This document shows positions 52,887-62,424 of a DNA stretch of 64,000 nt, one piece after another (position 1 is the first letter of the stretch; each line of letters starts with the position of its first letter). The position numbers and the translations under genes are program-made. The DNA comes from an uncultured Rhodospirillales bacterium. GTDB lineage: Bacteria > Pseudomonadota > Alphaproteobacteria > Azospirillales > Azospirillaceae. The stretch covers positions 20,651 through 84,650 of the forward strand of contig CAIYNU010000095.1 in the NCBI GenBank assembly GCA_903927615.1, given 5' to 3'. Under the pieces are notes generated by a model. It made no database searches. It worked only from the letters and a program-made list of their open reading frames with translations, and had not been told where the DNA came from.

Positions 52887-53567
52887 ATGACCCGGCTGTT
52901 ACCACCCCTGCTGATGGCCACGCTGCTGGTTGTGACGCACCCCACCATGATGCCGGCATCCGCGCAGGCCGCGTCGCCGGGTTTGGTCCAGGCCGCCAGA
53001 GCGGCGCCCGTGCCCCTTCTGATCGCCGATACCGGCGGCGCCGATCCGGCCGCACTCTATGGGGTGTTGTCCGGCGTGGTCGCCGCCGATGCTGGAGCCG
53101 CGAACCGCCTGGCCTGGGATATCCGGCGCGGCGAGGTGACGGATGCCGGCGGCAAAGTGGTGGCCACGGTTTCGGGTGGCGACCTCGAAGCCCAACTCGC
53201 CCGGGTTCAGGGGGTGATCGACAAATGGACGGTGGTGCTGGCGCTCACGCATCCCAGCGGCCCGCCCGGACTCGATGCCCGAGTCGAACCCAATGCTCAG
53301 GTCCATCACCAGGGCGACCGCATCACCATAGTCATTGGTGGCTATCGCCACCCCTATTTCACCCTCCTGAATCTCGCCTCCGACGGCACCGTCAACTTCG
53401 TCTATCCCGTGGAAACCGGGACGCTCCACGACAGCTTGACCCTCCCTCCCGGCAGCGAATACCGGTTACCACTTCAGGTCACCCCCCCCTTCGGCGCCGA
53501 CCATTTCATCGCCATCGCCAGTGCCGCCGCGCTGACCGGGTTGCACCAAGCCCCTGAAGGCCATTGA
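52887..53567 (+). CDS. Secreted DUF4384-like protein, apparently frameshifted near its end
   Basis: The precursor reads 226 aa. A signal peptide (LLMATLLVVTHPTMMPASAQA) is followed by a beta-rich domain with GDRITIVIGGYRHPYFTLLN and LASDGTVNFVYPVE, characteristic of DUF4384. In related proteins this domain ends with a longer tail. Here the frame ends at LHQAPEGH, but with one C fewer in the CCCC run at 53551-53554 it continues as LKAIDGQPEAASILELLDHA to a stop at 53667. That is either a genuine frameshift or a sequencing error. The role of DUF4384 proteins is not established. Confidence 0.8.
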   Translation: MTRLLPPLLMATLLVVTHPTMMPASAQAASPGLVQAARAAPVPLLIADTGGADPAALYGVLSGVVAADAGAANRLAWDIRRGEVTDAGGKVVATVSGGDLEAQLARVQGVIDKWTVVLALTHPSGPPGLDARVEPNAQVHHQGDRITIVIGGYRHPYFTLLNLASDGTVNFVYPVETGTLHDSLTLPPGSEYRLPLQVTPPFGADHFIAIASAAALTGLHQAPEGH

Positions 53568-53667
53568 CGGCCAGCCGGAAGCGGCCTCTATCCTTGAGTT
53601 ACTCGACCACGCGCTTGATGGTCAGGATTATCAGTTGGGTGTACAGGCGGTGTTCAGCACCCAGTAA
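53551..53667 (+). other. Out-of-frame continuation of the DUF4384-like gene
   Basis: Reading with one C fewer in the CCCC run gives ALKAIDGQPEAASILELLDH, then ALDGQDYQLGVQAVFSTQ and a TAA. This has clear protein character and the expected position for the domain's end, unlike the short in-frame ending. Confidence 0.65.
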
Positions 53668-53761
53668 CACCCGTGCTGCTGTAGACGTCCTGACCCGTCG
53701 GGGCTGCCGCGCCACGACGGGGCGCGGCGGTCGCAGTCGCCACCACAGGGCGGAGACGGCC

Positions 53762-54199
53762 ATGGACAACAAGCCAAAAGCCATCGGCATCACCCTGATC
53801 GGGATGCTTGGACTCGCGCTGCTCACGGCACTCACCGGGATTACCCTGGGGGTGATCTCCCTGGAAACCTGGCGCAGCAATCTCCTATCGACGCCGATGA
53901 TTGCGCAACCGATGCCGGTGCTACCGGCCATTGATGTGGACAACGTCGCCGCCGCCCGGCCCCCGGCGCCGGCCCCCGGCCGCACACCGGACCACACCGC
54001 CCGCCACGCCGGCGCCTGTGTCCTGGGCGGCCTGGCGGGAACCGGGGTGGCGATGCTCGCAGGTCCGACCGAGATCGCAACCTTGATTGCCGGTGCCGTT
54101 CTGCTTCCGGTTTCGGTGCCGCTGGTCGGCGCCGTATTGGGCGGCGGCTTTATCACCGGGTGCACCATCAGCGCCATGGTGGCACCGATGGTGCGATAG
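53762..54199 (+). CDS. Membrane protein with Cys/Gly-rich hairpin, unknown function
   Basis: The 145-aa protein has an N-terminal membrane helix (IGITLIGMLGLALLTALTGI), a Pro/Ala-rich linker (RPPAPAPGRTPDHTARHAG), then two hydrophobic, Gly-rich segments each associated with Cys (GACVLGGLAGTGVAMLAG and GAVLGGGFITGCTISAMVA). GGAGA precedes the ATG 53762; the track's start at 53564 lies within the frameshifted gene's tail and is rejected. The Cys-Gly hairpin resembles that of the protein at 28428-28892. No family assigned. Confidence 0.7.
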   Translation: MDNKPKAIGITLIGMLGLALLTALTGITLGVISLETWRSNLLSTPMIAQPMPVLPAIDVDNVAAARPPAPAPGRTPDHTARHAGACVLGGLAGTGVAMLAGPTEIATLIAGAVLLPVSVPLVGAVLGGGFITGCTISAMVAPMVR

Positions 54200-54219
54200 C
54201 CTTGCCCCCCCGGGGGGCA

Positions 54220-57200
54220 TCACAACACGGTCCGGATCACCTGCTCAACCTCCATGAACGCGGCCTCCACGTCACGAAGCCGGCTTCGGGCGCCGTCGAA
54301 ATCCCCGTCGACGATGGCGGCCTCGAGAGCGGTGCCGATGGCCGCCAACCGGCGGGTCCCGGCGGTGCGGGCGGCGCCGACCAGGGAGTGGGCGGCAAAG
54401 CGGGCATCCTCGGCCTGGCCGGCCGCCAAGGCGTGGCCCACCTCCCCGAGGGACGGCCGGGTCGTTTCCAAAAAGTAGTCCATCATCGACCGAGCCGCCT
54501 CGCGGTTGCCGAACAAGGTTTCGATGAAAACAAGGTCCACAATCGGAAGGTCCCCGAGACCCGCCGGAACCGGGACGTCCGGCGCCATCGGCGGCGCTTG
54601 GGACGGGGTCACCGGGGCGCCGGGGACAGCCAGGGGTCGCCGCAACGCCAGAGCTTGGGGCAACCAGCGCGTGATCATGGCCTCCAGGTGGTCCAGGGCC
54701 ACGGGCTTCGCGAGATAGCCATCCATGCCGGCGGCAAAGCATTTTTCGGCCTCTCCCGACAACGCCGCTGCGGTCAGGGCCACGATGGGCAGATGGCCAC
54801 CCGAGAGAATCTCGCTGGACCGGATGCGTCGGGCCAGGGCGTAGCCGTCGAGGCGCGGCATGAAGCAATCGGTAACGAGCAGGCCGTAAGCGGTGGCCTG
54901 AAGTGCCGCCCAGGCGGCCTCGCCGTCCTCCACCAAGTCCGTGGCGAAGCCCAGACGCTTGAATTGCTGGCGGATCACCTCCTGGTTGGTCGGATTGTCT
55001 TCCGCCACCAGCACCAGCACGCCGGCGGCCCGGGCTTCCTCGCGGCTCGGCGGTGCCACCGCTCCAATGAGTGGCGCCGACACCGGCACTCCGTCGCTCT
55101 CGGGCGCCAGCAACCCGGCCGCCCGCGCCACCGCCCGCACCAGCACCTCACGGCGCACCGGCTTGAACAGCACCTCGGTCACGCCCAGCCGCCCGGCGGC
55201 GACGGGAATCCCGGCATCCTCCAGATGGGTGGTCACCACCACCCGCAACCCTTGAAACCGCGCCGTGTCGCCCAGACTGCGAACCAACCCCAGACCGTCC
55301 AGCATATCCGGATCATGGTCGACCACCAGCACCCGAAACGGATCGCCGGCATCGACCGCCCGTTGCAGGGCATCCGAACCGCAGGCGGCGTCAGGCACCG
55401 AAACCACCCGGGCGCCGCAGCCGCTCAGGATCGCATCGTAAGCCCGGCAGGCGGCCGGCGCATCGTCCACCACCAGCAACCGCACGCTGGAAAGATCGAC
55501 GGCAACCGCCCGCGGCGATACCACCGCCTCGGCATCGGCCAACGCCATGGGCACTTCGAACCAAAAGGTCGAGCCGAACCCGATCGCGCCGCGGGCCCCG
55601 ATATGCCCCCCCATCAGCGCCACCAGCCGCCGGCAGATCGACAACCCCAGGCCGCTGCCGCCAAACCGCCGGGTGGTCGAAGCGTCGGCCTGGCTAAACG
55701 GCACGAACAGCTTGGCCTGAATGTCCTCGGACAGGCCGATGCCGGTGTCCACCACTTCGAACCGCACCGTCGGCACGCCGTCGGGTTGAGGCTCCCGCCC
55801 CTCCGCCACCATCACCGCAATGTACCCGCGATCGGTGAACTTAAGGGCATTGCCGATCAGGTTCAGCAGAATTTGGCGCAGGCGCACCGGATCGCCGACC
55901 CGGGCGTCGGGCAATGCCCGGTCCAGATCGACGATCAGATCCAGGCGCTTCTCCCGGCTTCGGGTCGACAACAGGTCGGCCACGCCTTCCACCAGCGTCC
56001 CGACCGACATCGGCACCGCTTCGATCACCAAGCGTTCGGCCTCAATCCTGGAAAAGTCGAGGATGTCGTTGATGATGGTCAGCAGTGCCAGCGCCGACTC
56101 CCGGATCACCGCGACGAATTTGCGCTGCTCGGCATCCAGGGCGGTCCGTTCCAGCACCTCCAGCATGCCCAGCACCCCGTTCATGGGCGTGCGAATCTCA
56201 TGGCTCATGGTGGCCAGGAAGGTCGATTTGGAGTGGGCTGCCGCCTCGGCCTGTTCCTTGGCCAGGCGCAACGCCTCTTCGGCCTGCCGGCGCTCGGTAA
56301 TATCGGTGCAGGTAAACAGATAACCGCCTTCGGGCCGGTGGGTCCCGCGGAACTCCAGAACCCGCCCGTCGGCAAGCCGGGTCTCGCCCACCAGGGGCAG
56401 GCCGCTGCCGATGTAGGTCGAAATCTCAAAGATCACCGAGTCGGCGCTGCGCCCGCCCAAGTCGCCCTGCCCGGCCGAGCGCCGGATCAGCTCCGCAAGC
56501 TGCGGCCGGGACGCCAGCAGCTCGGCCGGATAGCCCCAAAGCTGAAGATAGCGTTCGTTGTGGATCACCACCCGTAGTTCATCATCGAACAGGCACAGGC
56601 CATTGGGCATCACGTCAAAGGCGGCTTGGAGCTGCTGCGAGGTTTCGGCGGCTTCCGCCTCGGCGCGGACCCGATCGCTGATATCGATCACCGTCACCTG
56701 GATCGCCCGGCTCCCCATCCACTCGATGACCCGTTCCAGCACCTCGCACCAGACCGGTGCCCCGTCGCGGTTCAACCGGCGCACCCGGCGCAACTCCGGA
56801 ACTTGCGCTCCTTCCATCATCTGGAAATAGGAGCGCCACGCCCGCGGCGTTTCCTCGAACGCCATCAGCGCCTCAAGAGTCGGCAATCCCAGCAAATCCT
56901 CGGCTCTTTCGAAGCCGAAGATACGGGCATAGGCATCGTTGGCGAACAACGGCACGAAGTTACGGTGAATCAGAATGCCTTGGATCGAGCCTTCGATCAG
57001 GCCGCGAAACCGGGCCTCGCTCTCGGCCAGGGCGGTCTCGCGCCGTCGCCATTCGGTGACGAAGTCATCAACCACGGTCGCCATCTCGGCGATGTCGTCG
57101 GTCCCCCCGGGCAACAACGCCCGCCGGCCCGCCGTCAGGGCACGCAGACCCCGACGCAGTTGACGAAGCCGCCTCACCACCAGCCGGTGGCTGGCGAAGC

Positions 57201-57465
57201 CGAACACCAGCAGCCCGACCGCCGCAACCACCGCCAGCAGCGCCGCCAGCCGGCCCCACTCCGCCGCCGCCTGGGCACCGGCGCCAAGCCTTTGCGCTTC
57301 GGCCGGCTCAACCACGGCCAACCGGGCGGCCATCGCCGCCAGGGTGTCCTGCATCTCCAGGCCCGACACCAGCGCGACCACGCCCACCAGCAGCGTCGCC
57401 ACCGCCAGGCCGACCAGCGCCACCGCCAGCCGGGCAGTCATGCCGAGCCTGAATCCGTTCACCAC
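54220..57465 (-). CDS. Hybrid histidine kinase: HAMP, two PAS, HisKA, HATPase, two receivers, Hpt
   Basis: This 1081-aa protein contains a full phosphorelay. TM1 and TM2 flank a short periplasmic stretch (about 38-70), followed by HAMP, PAS 1 ([18 protein letters not shown]), PAS 2 ([19 protein letters not shown]), HisKA ([19 protein letters not shown]), HATPase ([23 protein letters not shown]), receiver 1 ([16 protein letters not shown]), receiver 2 ([31 protein letters not shown]) and an Hpt domain with [16 protein letters not shown]. This is the BarA/EvgS-like layout, ready to pass phosphate to a separate response regulator. The 805-aa plus-strand ORF is its antisense. It starts at a GTG, with ATG 57441 as alternative. 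Confidence 0.95.
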   Translation of the reverse strand: MVNGFRLGMTARLAVALVGLAVATLLVGVVALVSGLEMQDTLAAMAARLAVVEPAEAQRLGAGAQAAAEWGRLAALLAVVAAVGLLVFGFASHRLVVRRLRQLRRGLRALTAGRRALLPGGTDDIAEMATVVDDFVTEWRRRETALAESEARFRGLIEGSIQGILIHRNFVPLFANDAYARIFGFERAEDLLGLPTLEALMAFEETPRAWRSYFQMMEGAQVPELRRVRRLNRDGAPVWCEVLERVIEWMGSRAIQVTVIDISDRVRAEAEAAETSQQLQAAFDVMPNGLCLFDDELRVVIHNERYLQLWGYPAELLASRPQLAELIRRSAGQGDLGGRSADSVIFEISTYIGSGLPLVGETRLADGRVLEFRGTHRPEGGYLFTCTDITERRQAEEALRLAKEQAEAAAHSKSTFLATMSHEIRTPMNGVLGMLEVLERTALDAEQRKFVAVIRESALALLTIINDILDFSRIEAERLVIEAVPMSVGTLVEGVADLLSTRSREKRLDLIVDLDRALPDARVGDPVRLRQILLNLIGNALKFTDRGYIAVMVAEGREPQPDGVPTVRFEVVDTGIGLSEDIQAKLFVPFSQADASTTRRFGGSGLGLSICRRLVALMGGHIGARGAIGFGSTFWFEVPMALADAEAVVSPRAVAVDLSSVRLLVVDDAPAACRAYDAILSGCGARVVSVPDAACGSDALQRAVDAGDPFRVLVVDHDPDMLDGLGLVRSLGDTARFQGLRVVVTTHLEDAGIPVAAGRLGVTEVLFKPVRREVLVRAVARAAGLLAPESDGVPVSAPLIGAVAPPSREEARAAGVLVLVAEDNPTNQEVIRQQFKRLGFATDLVEDGEAAWAALQATAYGLLVTDCFMPRLDGYALARRIRSSEILSGGHLPIVALTAAALSGEAEKCFAAGMDGYLAKPVALDHLEAMITRWLPQALALRRPLAVPGAPVTPSQAPPMAPDVPVPAGLGDLPIVDLVFIETLFGNREAARSMMDYFLETTRPSLGEVGHALAAGQAEDARFAAHSLVGAARTAGTRRLAAIGTALEAAIVDGDFDGARSRLRDVEAAFMEVEQVIRTVL

Positions 57466-57519
57466 GTCACGCCCCCGGCGGCAGCGGCGCCCCGCCCACG
57501 CGACGCCGGCCCGAGCATG

Positions 57520-58251
57520 TCAGGGCAAGGCCCCTGCGCTTCGCAGCCGCTGGAAACTGTGTTCCAACCGCGCCAGCACGTCCGCAGCGTCGGGCGCCTT
57601 CTTCGAAACCACGAAATGGGCCTCAACCACCGACATCGGTGTTGCCTTGAGATTCGGTAGAGTCCGACCCGCCAGGGCCAGCTTCATGGGCAGGGTATAT
57701 TCCAACAGGAATGTGTCGCGACGGTTGCGCAGTGCCGACAGGCCCTGTTCGGCCGAATCGACGGAAATCAACGTCACCCGGTTGGCCGGATTCTCGAGGA
57801 ATGGACGCCAGCCGGCATAAGAATACCCGGCGTGAACGATCACGGTACGACCGGCCAGTTCTTCCATGTGTTGAACCGGCGGCGTTTCGTCCATGGCATA
57901 GACGTCGAGTTCGATCCGGGCAATCACCGACTCGCCAACCAGGGTGGTGCCTTGAAACTCGGGTGGCGTGGTCAACCCCATGAACAGGTGCAGGCTGCCA
58001 TCGGCGATCGCCGGATACAGGCTGGGCGCCGGCACCGCCCGGGTTTCCAGATCAAGACCGGCCCCGGCGGCGACCGTCCGCACCATCTCGATCAGGGACC
58101 CCTGGGGCCGGCCTTCGGAATCGGTATAGGTGAACGGCAGGAACTCGGCATAGCCCAGGAGGACCGGCTGATTTGCAGCGAGCACAGGTAACGGCGGCAC
58201 CAGCAGAGCAACCAGCAGTCCCACCATCACCCGAATCGGCGGCACTCTCAT
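57520..58251 (-). CDS. Periplasmic family 3 solute-binding protein
   Basis: The 243-aa precursor has a signal peptide (VGLLVALLVPPLPVLAANQP) followed by a SBP_bac_3 (PBPb) domain: YAEFLPFTYTDSEGRPQGSL, LEELAG-type RTVIVHAGYSYAGWRPFLE, and VVSKKAPDAADVLARLEHSF at the end. Such proteins bind polar amino acids or opines. No permease genes are adjacent. It directly precedes the kinase at 54220-57465 on the same strand, 54 bp away, so it may be a ligand-presenting partner. I chose ATG 58251 (MRVPPIRV), one codon inside the track's TTG start. Confidence 0.87.
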   Translation of the reverse strand: MRVPPIRVMVGLLVALLVPPLPVLAANQPVLLGYAEFLPFTYTDSEGRPQGSLIEMVRTVAAGAGLDLETRAVPAPSLYPAIADGSLHLFMGLTTPPEFQGTTLVGESVIARIELDVYAMDETPPVQHMEELAGRTVIVHAGYSYAGWRPFLENPANRVTLISVDSAEQGLSALRNRRDTFLLEYTLPMKLALAGRTLPNLKATPMSVVEAHFVVSKKAPDAADVLARLEHSFQRLRSAGALP

Positions 58252-58307
58252 CAATCCCCCTGCTCCCCGGTGAACCCGGCCCCACGATAAGCGTTTTTAC
58301 CGGCAAT

Positions 58308-58341
58308 CGAAAGTCCTTCGCGGGCGAAAGTCCTTCGCGGG
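58308..58341 (+). repeat. 17-bp perfect tandem repeat upstream of the binding-protein gene
   Basis: CGAAAGTCCTTCGCGGG occurs twice head-to-tail between the divergent ends of the binding-protein and gshA genes (both minus strand). Each unit contains the small palindrome CGAAAGTCCTTCG. Slippage is likely; a protein-binding role is possible. Confidence 0.75.
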
Positions 58342-58431
58342 GCCTGGCGGACACCGATCCCACGCACCAGCCCCTGGCCCCGACGCTCAACGCGCCCTCA
58401 TCCGATTCGGACCTTCCCGCCCCAGGGTGGA

Positions 58432-59796
58432 TCAATAGGCGAAATCCCGGAACACCGGATCGACGCTCTCCCCCCAGGCGCCATGGTAGAGCTTGAGTAA
58501 CGTCGCCGCGGGGGTTTGTCCGGAATCCGCGATGACCCGCAACGGCTGGAGAAACACGCTCTCATCATCGCCACAGTCACTATGGCGCGCCCGCCGTTGC
58601 AAGCCCGCCGCCGCAATATCCAGAACGTCCAGCGCCACCTCACGGACAGTGCGGGTGCGGAACGGCGCGACCAGGGCGTGGCGTGGGACGTCGCGACGCA
58701 ACCCGGCCCGCTCCTCGTCGGTCCAGTCCCTGACCAAGTCCCACGCGGCGTCCAAGGCCTGCCGGTCGTACAGCAGACCCACCCACAGGGCCGGCAGAGC
58801 GCACAGGCGCTGCCACGGCCCGCCGTCGGCCCCACGCATTTCCAGGAACCGCTTCAACCTGACCTCCGGAAACAGAGTGGTCAGGTGATCGCTCCAATCG
58901 GTCAGCAACGGCACCTGACCGGGCAGGGCCGGCAGGCGACCGGCCAGGAAATCGCGGAAGGACTGACCGGAACAGTCGATGTAACGGCCGTCGCGGTAAA
59001 CGAAGTACATGGGCACGTCGAGGGCGTAGTCGACGTAGCGTTCGAAGCCGAAGCCGTCCTCGAACACGAACGGCAGATCGCCGCAGCGATCAGGGTCGGT
59101 ATCGGTCCAAATGTGACTGCGGAAGCTGTGGAAGCCGTTGGGCCGGCCTTCGGTGAACGGCGAGGCCGCGAACAGGGCGGTGGCAATCGGCTGAAGCGCC
59201 AGACTGACCCGGAACTTCCGGACCATATCGGCCTCGTCGGCGAAATCAAGATTGACCTGCACCGTGCAGGTCCGGGTCATCATGTCCAGACCAAGGCCGC
59301 CGCGCTTGGGCATGTAGTCCCGCATGATCCCGTAACGACCCTTGGGCATCCAGGGAATTTCGTCCCGTCGCCACTTGGGCTGAAAGCCGAGACCGATCAT
59401 GCCGATCCCTAATTCATTATCCACCGTCCTGATTTGGGCCAAATGCTCATGGACTTCGGTACAGGTCTGGTGAACGGTGGCCAGCGGCGCGCCGGACAAC
59501 TCGACCTGACCACCGGGTTCCAGGCTGATACTGGCCGCACCCTTGGTCAGGGCGATGGCCTGTCCGTTCTCCAGCACGGGCGCCCAGCCGAACCGGGTGA
59601 GACCGGCCAGCAACGCACCGATGCCATCCGGACCGTCATAGGGCAGCGGTCGCAGATCAGACAACCGGAACGCAAACTTTTCATGTTCGGTGCCGATGCG
59701 CCAGTCATCGGCCGGCTTGCCGCCACCGTCGAGCCAGGCCGTCAATTGACGGAGATCCGTGATCGGCGCGCCGGGCGCAGTCGGGGGAGCAGACAT
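58432..59796 (-). CDS. gshA: Glutamate-cysteine ligase (alphaproteobacterial/plant type)
   Basis: GshA catalyses the first, ATP-dependent step of glutathione synthesis. The 454-aa protein has the plant/proteobacterial class 3 features: [53 protein letters not shown] and [19 protein letters not shown], with [16 protein letters not shown] and [16 protein letters not shown] further on. The start is the ATG 59796 ([11 protein letters not shown]), after GAGAGG; the track's extra 100 residues lie in the rsmE gene. It is 14 bp downstream of rsmE, so they form an operon, an arrangement common in Rhodospirillales. Confidence 0.96.
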   Translation of the reverse strand: MSAPPTAPGAPITDLRQLTAWLDGGGKPADDWRIGTEHEKFAFRLSDLRPLPYDGPDGIGALLAGLTRFGWAPVLENGQAIALTKGAASISLEPGGQVELSGAPLATVHQTCTEVHEHLAQIRTVDNELGIGMIGLGFQPKWRRDEIPWMPKGRYGIMRDYMPKRGGLGLDMMTRTCTVQVNLDFADEADMVRKFRVSLALQPIATALFAASPFTEGRPNGFHSFRSHIWTDTDPDRCGDLPFVFEDGFGFERYVDYALDVPMYFVYRDGRYIDCSGQSFRDFLAGRLPALPGQVPLLTDWSDHLTTLFPEVRLKRFLEMRGADGGPWQRLCALPALWVGLLYDRQALDAAWDLVRDWTDEERAGLRRDVPRHALVAPFRTRTVREVALDVLDIAAAGLQRRARHSDCGDDESVFLQPLRVIADSGQTPAATLLKLYHGAWGESVDPVFRDFAY

Positions 59797-59809
59797 AAGG
59801 CCTCTCGAT

Positions 59810-60712
59810 TTAAGAACAGGGATCGCCGGATCGGAACGGTGGTCGACACTCCACCGCAACCCCGCCCGACCAGTCACCACGAAGCGCTTGCCAGCAGGCG
59901 ACCGCGGCCACGGCCGCCGTCTCGGCGCGCAAAATCCGCGGACCGAGACCAACCGCACCAACAAAGGGCCGTCCGGCCAGTTCGTCAAGCTCCGCAGCGG
60001 AAAAACCGCCTTCAGGGCCGACCAGAATCGCCGCCGGACCGGCCGGCAGCGCCGTGACCGCGGCGGCGATGGGCCGAACCGCCCCGGCTTCGGCACAGAC
60101 CAGCAGCGGGCGGCCGGTCACGGGCCAAGTGTGCAGCACCTGCGCCAGCGGCTCGGGCCTGCACAGTTCAGGCACCGTCAACCGCTCGCACTGTTCCGCG
60201 GCCTCTTCGGCGATGGTCACCAGACGGTCCCGATTCAGGCGGACGACATCGGTGTGGTGGGTGATGACCGGCATCAGACGCGCCACCCCCAACTCGGTAG
60301 CCTTTTCAACCAGCAATTCCACACGAGTCCGCTTGATCGGCGCGAACAGCAACCACAGATCGGCCGTCGCCGGGGCGAGCGGTGCCCGTCGCAGCCGGCC
60401 CACGGTCAGCCGGCAACCGTCCTTGGCATAGGCCGCGATACCGGCTTGCCACTCGCCGTCGCGTCCGTTGAACACCGCCACCGGGGTTCCCACCGGAAGG
60501 CGCAAAACGTGTCGCAGATAATGGGCGCGCTGAAGCCCCAGCTCCAGTTCCGCCCCCGCCGTCAGCGGTTGGTCCACAAACAGACGAACCCGCCCGCTCA
60601 CCGCCGGCGCCGTGTCCCCATCTCCGTCCTCAGCTTGGACTTGGACCTGGGCCTGGACCTGGGCCTGGACCTGGGCCGTCCGCTCTCTTCGCCGCCCCAC
60701 CGGCTTCTCCAC
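59810..60712 (-). CDS. rsmE: 16S rRNA (uracil1498-N3)-methyltransferase RsmE
   Basis: RsmE methylates U1498 of 16S rRNA with SAM; it is a SPOUT enzyme. Motifs include [57 protein letters not shown] and [16 protein letters not shown]. The core starts near [17 protein letters not shown]. Upstream in frame is an unusual stretch [20 protein letters not shown] encoded by a 12-bp tandem repeat. I set the start at the GTG 60712 (AGGAAG upstream); GTG 60601 just before the core is an alternative, and the track's 60907 is unlikely. It precedes gshA by 14 bp. Confidence 0.92.
   Translation of the reverse strand: MEKPVGRRRERTAQVQAQVQAQVQVQAEDGDGDTAPAVSGRVRLFVDQPLTAGAELELGLQRAHYLRHVLRLPVGTPVAVFNGRDGEWQAGIAAYAKDGCRLTVGRLRRAPLAPATADLWLLFAPIKRTRVELLVEKATELGVARLMPVITHHTDVVRLNRDRLVTIAEEAAEQCERLTVPELCRPEPLAQVLHTWPVTGRPLLVCAEAGAVRPIAAAVTALPAGPAAILVGPEGGFSAAELDELAGRPFVGAVGLGPRILRAETAAVAAVACWQALRGDWSGGVAVECRPPFRSGDPCS
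60634..60680 (+). repeat. 12-bp tandem repeats (CCTGGGCCTGGA-type) in the rsmE 5' region
   Basis: About four units of a 12-mer such as GGACCTGGGCCT follow one another. On the minus strand they encode an AQVQ repeat if the longer rsmE start is used. They could change copy number by slippage without shifting the frame, since the unit is a multiple of three. Confidence 0.8.
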
Positions 60713-60940
60713 TGCCGCCGCTTCCTGGCCGGAGAGAGTGCCTCCGAATGCCGCGCCGCGCAAGCCGCGGGCCGGCCGCCGACCGGCCAATGCACGGGCA
60801 ACGGCCCAATCATCGGGCAGGTGTGGCCCGGCACGCTGCTCCCCTGAATTATTCGGTTCTTGATCAGGGCTGGCGCGGCTGCCGCCCATGGGATATGGGT
60901 GAGGCAAACAGGCTCAACGGGCGGAAGGGACACGCAAACC

Positions 60941-61546
60941 ATGGCTGGCAGCGTTAATAAGGTGATCCTGATCGGAAATGTCGGTCGGGATCCGGAAATC
61001 CGCACCCTCCAGAACGGCGGCCGGGTCGCCTCTTTTACCCTTGCGACCTCGGAAAGCTGGAAAGACCGGACCTCCGGGGAGCGCCGGGAGAAAACCGAAT
61101 GGCACCGCATCGCGGTCTATAACGATTCCCTGATCGGCGTCATTGAACGATTCGTCAAAAAAGGGTCGCGGATTTATGTCGAAGGTGCCCTGGAAACCCG
61201 CAAGTGGAACGACCAGACCGGCCAGGAGAAATACACCACGGAAGTGATCCTCAAGCAGTACCGCAGCGAGTTGACCCTGCTCGACGGCCGCGGCGAAACT
61301 GGCGGTGGTGGTGGCGACCGGTCCGCACCTGACGGCTACGGCGCTTCCCCCGCCGGCGGCTACGGCCGGGGCGGCTCCGGAAGCGGGCCGGCCGACGGCG
61401 GCGGCTACGGCGCAGGCAGCGGTGGCGGGAGCGGTGCCGGCGAGCCCGGCGGCTACGGCGCAGGCAGCGGCGGTCATGGGGGTGGTCGCAGCGGCATGCC
61501 GGCGCCCCGTCCCCGCGACGACATCGACGACGATATCCCCTTCTGA
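60941..61546 (+). CDS. ssb: Single-stranded DNA-binding protein
   Basis: This 201-aa protein coats single-stranded DNA in replication and repair. The OB fold is plain: MAGSVNKVILIGNVGRDPEI, RVASFTLATSESWKD and YVEGALETRKWNDQTGQEKY. A long Gly/Tyr/Ala-rich linker follows (GGGYGAGSGGGSGAGEPGGY), then the acidic interaction tip DDDIPF. GGAAGGG lies about 11 bases upstream of the ATG 60941. The track's earlier start at 60860 is in non-homologous sequence. It is divergent from rsmE. Confidence 0.97.
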   Translation: MAGSVNKVILIGNVGRDPEIRTLQNGGRVASFTLATSESWKDRTSGERREKTEWHRIAVYNDSLIGVIERFVKKGSRIYVEGALETRKWNDQTGQEKYTTEVILKQYRSELTLLDGRGETGGGGGDRSAPDGYGASPAGGYGRGGSGSGPADGGGYGAGSGGGSGAGEPGGYGAGSGGHGGGRSGMPAPRPRDDIDDDIPF

Positions 61547-61959
61547 AATACGGTAAGAGCGAAGACGTTAACCGCTCTGATTGAACATGAGATCAGGATT
61601 CTTCCGTGCCTTAAGCTCCCATATCCGGTCCGCTCATCCGGAAAATCCTGTCGCCACCATAATATGTCTCTTTTTTTTCGAGGGTTGGCCGGAAAGCTGA
61701 CACATCAGGGGCATCAGCCCGGTCAAACCTGCGCCCCTGAACACAGGAGCGCACAAGGGAAGTCCACCAAGGCGGCCCAGGGGGCATTGACAGGATATCG
61801 GCGTCAACTTTACAGTCATACCATTCCGGTGGATGGGCGGGATGGCGTTGAACCGGCGGGGCTGGATCGATCCGCTTCACTGTTGCGCCCCACCGAACCG
61901 ATCGGCAGCAGAGCGGGTGCGGTGTTGCGCCCCGCCGTCAGTCATCAATGGGGAAACCT
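61547..61959. other. Intergenic region between ssb and the hemerythrin gene, about 410 bp
   Basis: A 6-bp stem AGAGCG...CGCTCT lies about 20 bp after the ssb stop (61556-61580 area) and may be part of a terminator. TTGAC...GTCAA occurs at 61788-61808, upstream of the hemerythrin gene. No protein-like ORF was seen. Confidence 0.45.
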
Positions 61960-62373
61960 ATGGACGAAATTTTCTCGCCGATCGACCTGACCGATGCCTA
62001 TAAGGTGGGCATCACCACCATTGACCGTGAACATCAATTCCTGATCGGACTGTACAACGGACTGGTCTCTGCGGTGCGACGCGGCAACGCTCGCGACATG
62101 TGGGACGACGCCTTCCAAAAACTGGTGGCCTACGCCGATCAGCATTTTGCCAATGAAGAACGGCTGATGATCGCGCGGAAATATCCCGATTACGACAACC
62201 ACAAGCGCCAGCATGATAACTTCATCCAGAACCTGAATCTGCTCGCCACCGAACGTGCCAACCGCAACGAAGAAGCAGCCCTGGAACTTCTGCTCGCGTT
62301 TATCGGCCAGTGGATCCGCGGCCACATCCTGATTACCGACAAGCAACTTGGCGAGTATGCAAAGCAGGATTAG
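61960..62373 (+). CDS. Bacteriohemerythrin
   Basis: The 137-aa hemerythrin has diiron ligands in the expected order: DREHQFLIGLYN (His), HFANEERLM (His, Glu), HKRQHDNF (two His) and WIRGHILITDKQL (His, Asp). It is more divergent from the other two hemerythrin domains in this window than they are from each other. GGGGA lies 6 bases before the ATG 61960; the track's ATG at 61948 overlaps the ribosome site. It is cytoplasmic and probably binds oxygen; its partner is unknown. Confidence 0.93.
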   Translation: MDEIFSPIDLTDAYKVGITTIDREHQFLIGLYNGLVSAVRRGNARDMWDDAFQKLVAYADQHFANEERLMIARKYPDYDNHKRQHDNFIQNLNLLATERANRNEEAALELLLAFIGQWIRGHILITDKQLGEYAKQD

Positions 62374-62424
62374 CCTTTTTTCGCGGCAGCATCCGCGTCC
62401 TCACCATCGGCTCGACTCCCCGCG

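Noticed and set aside
52004-53055. Long Fur ORF of 274 aa in the track
   Set aside because: The first 108 residues are basic, Trp/Pro-rich read-through opposite the next gene; Fur homology begins after the ATG at 52731.
54160-56577. 805-aa plus-strand ORF opposite the hybrid kinase
   Set aside because: Antisense shadow of the HisKA/HATPase/receiver gene, kept open by high GC.
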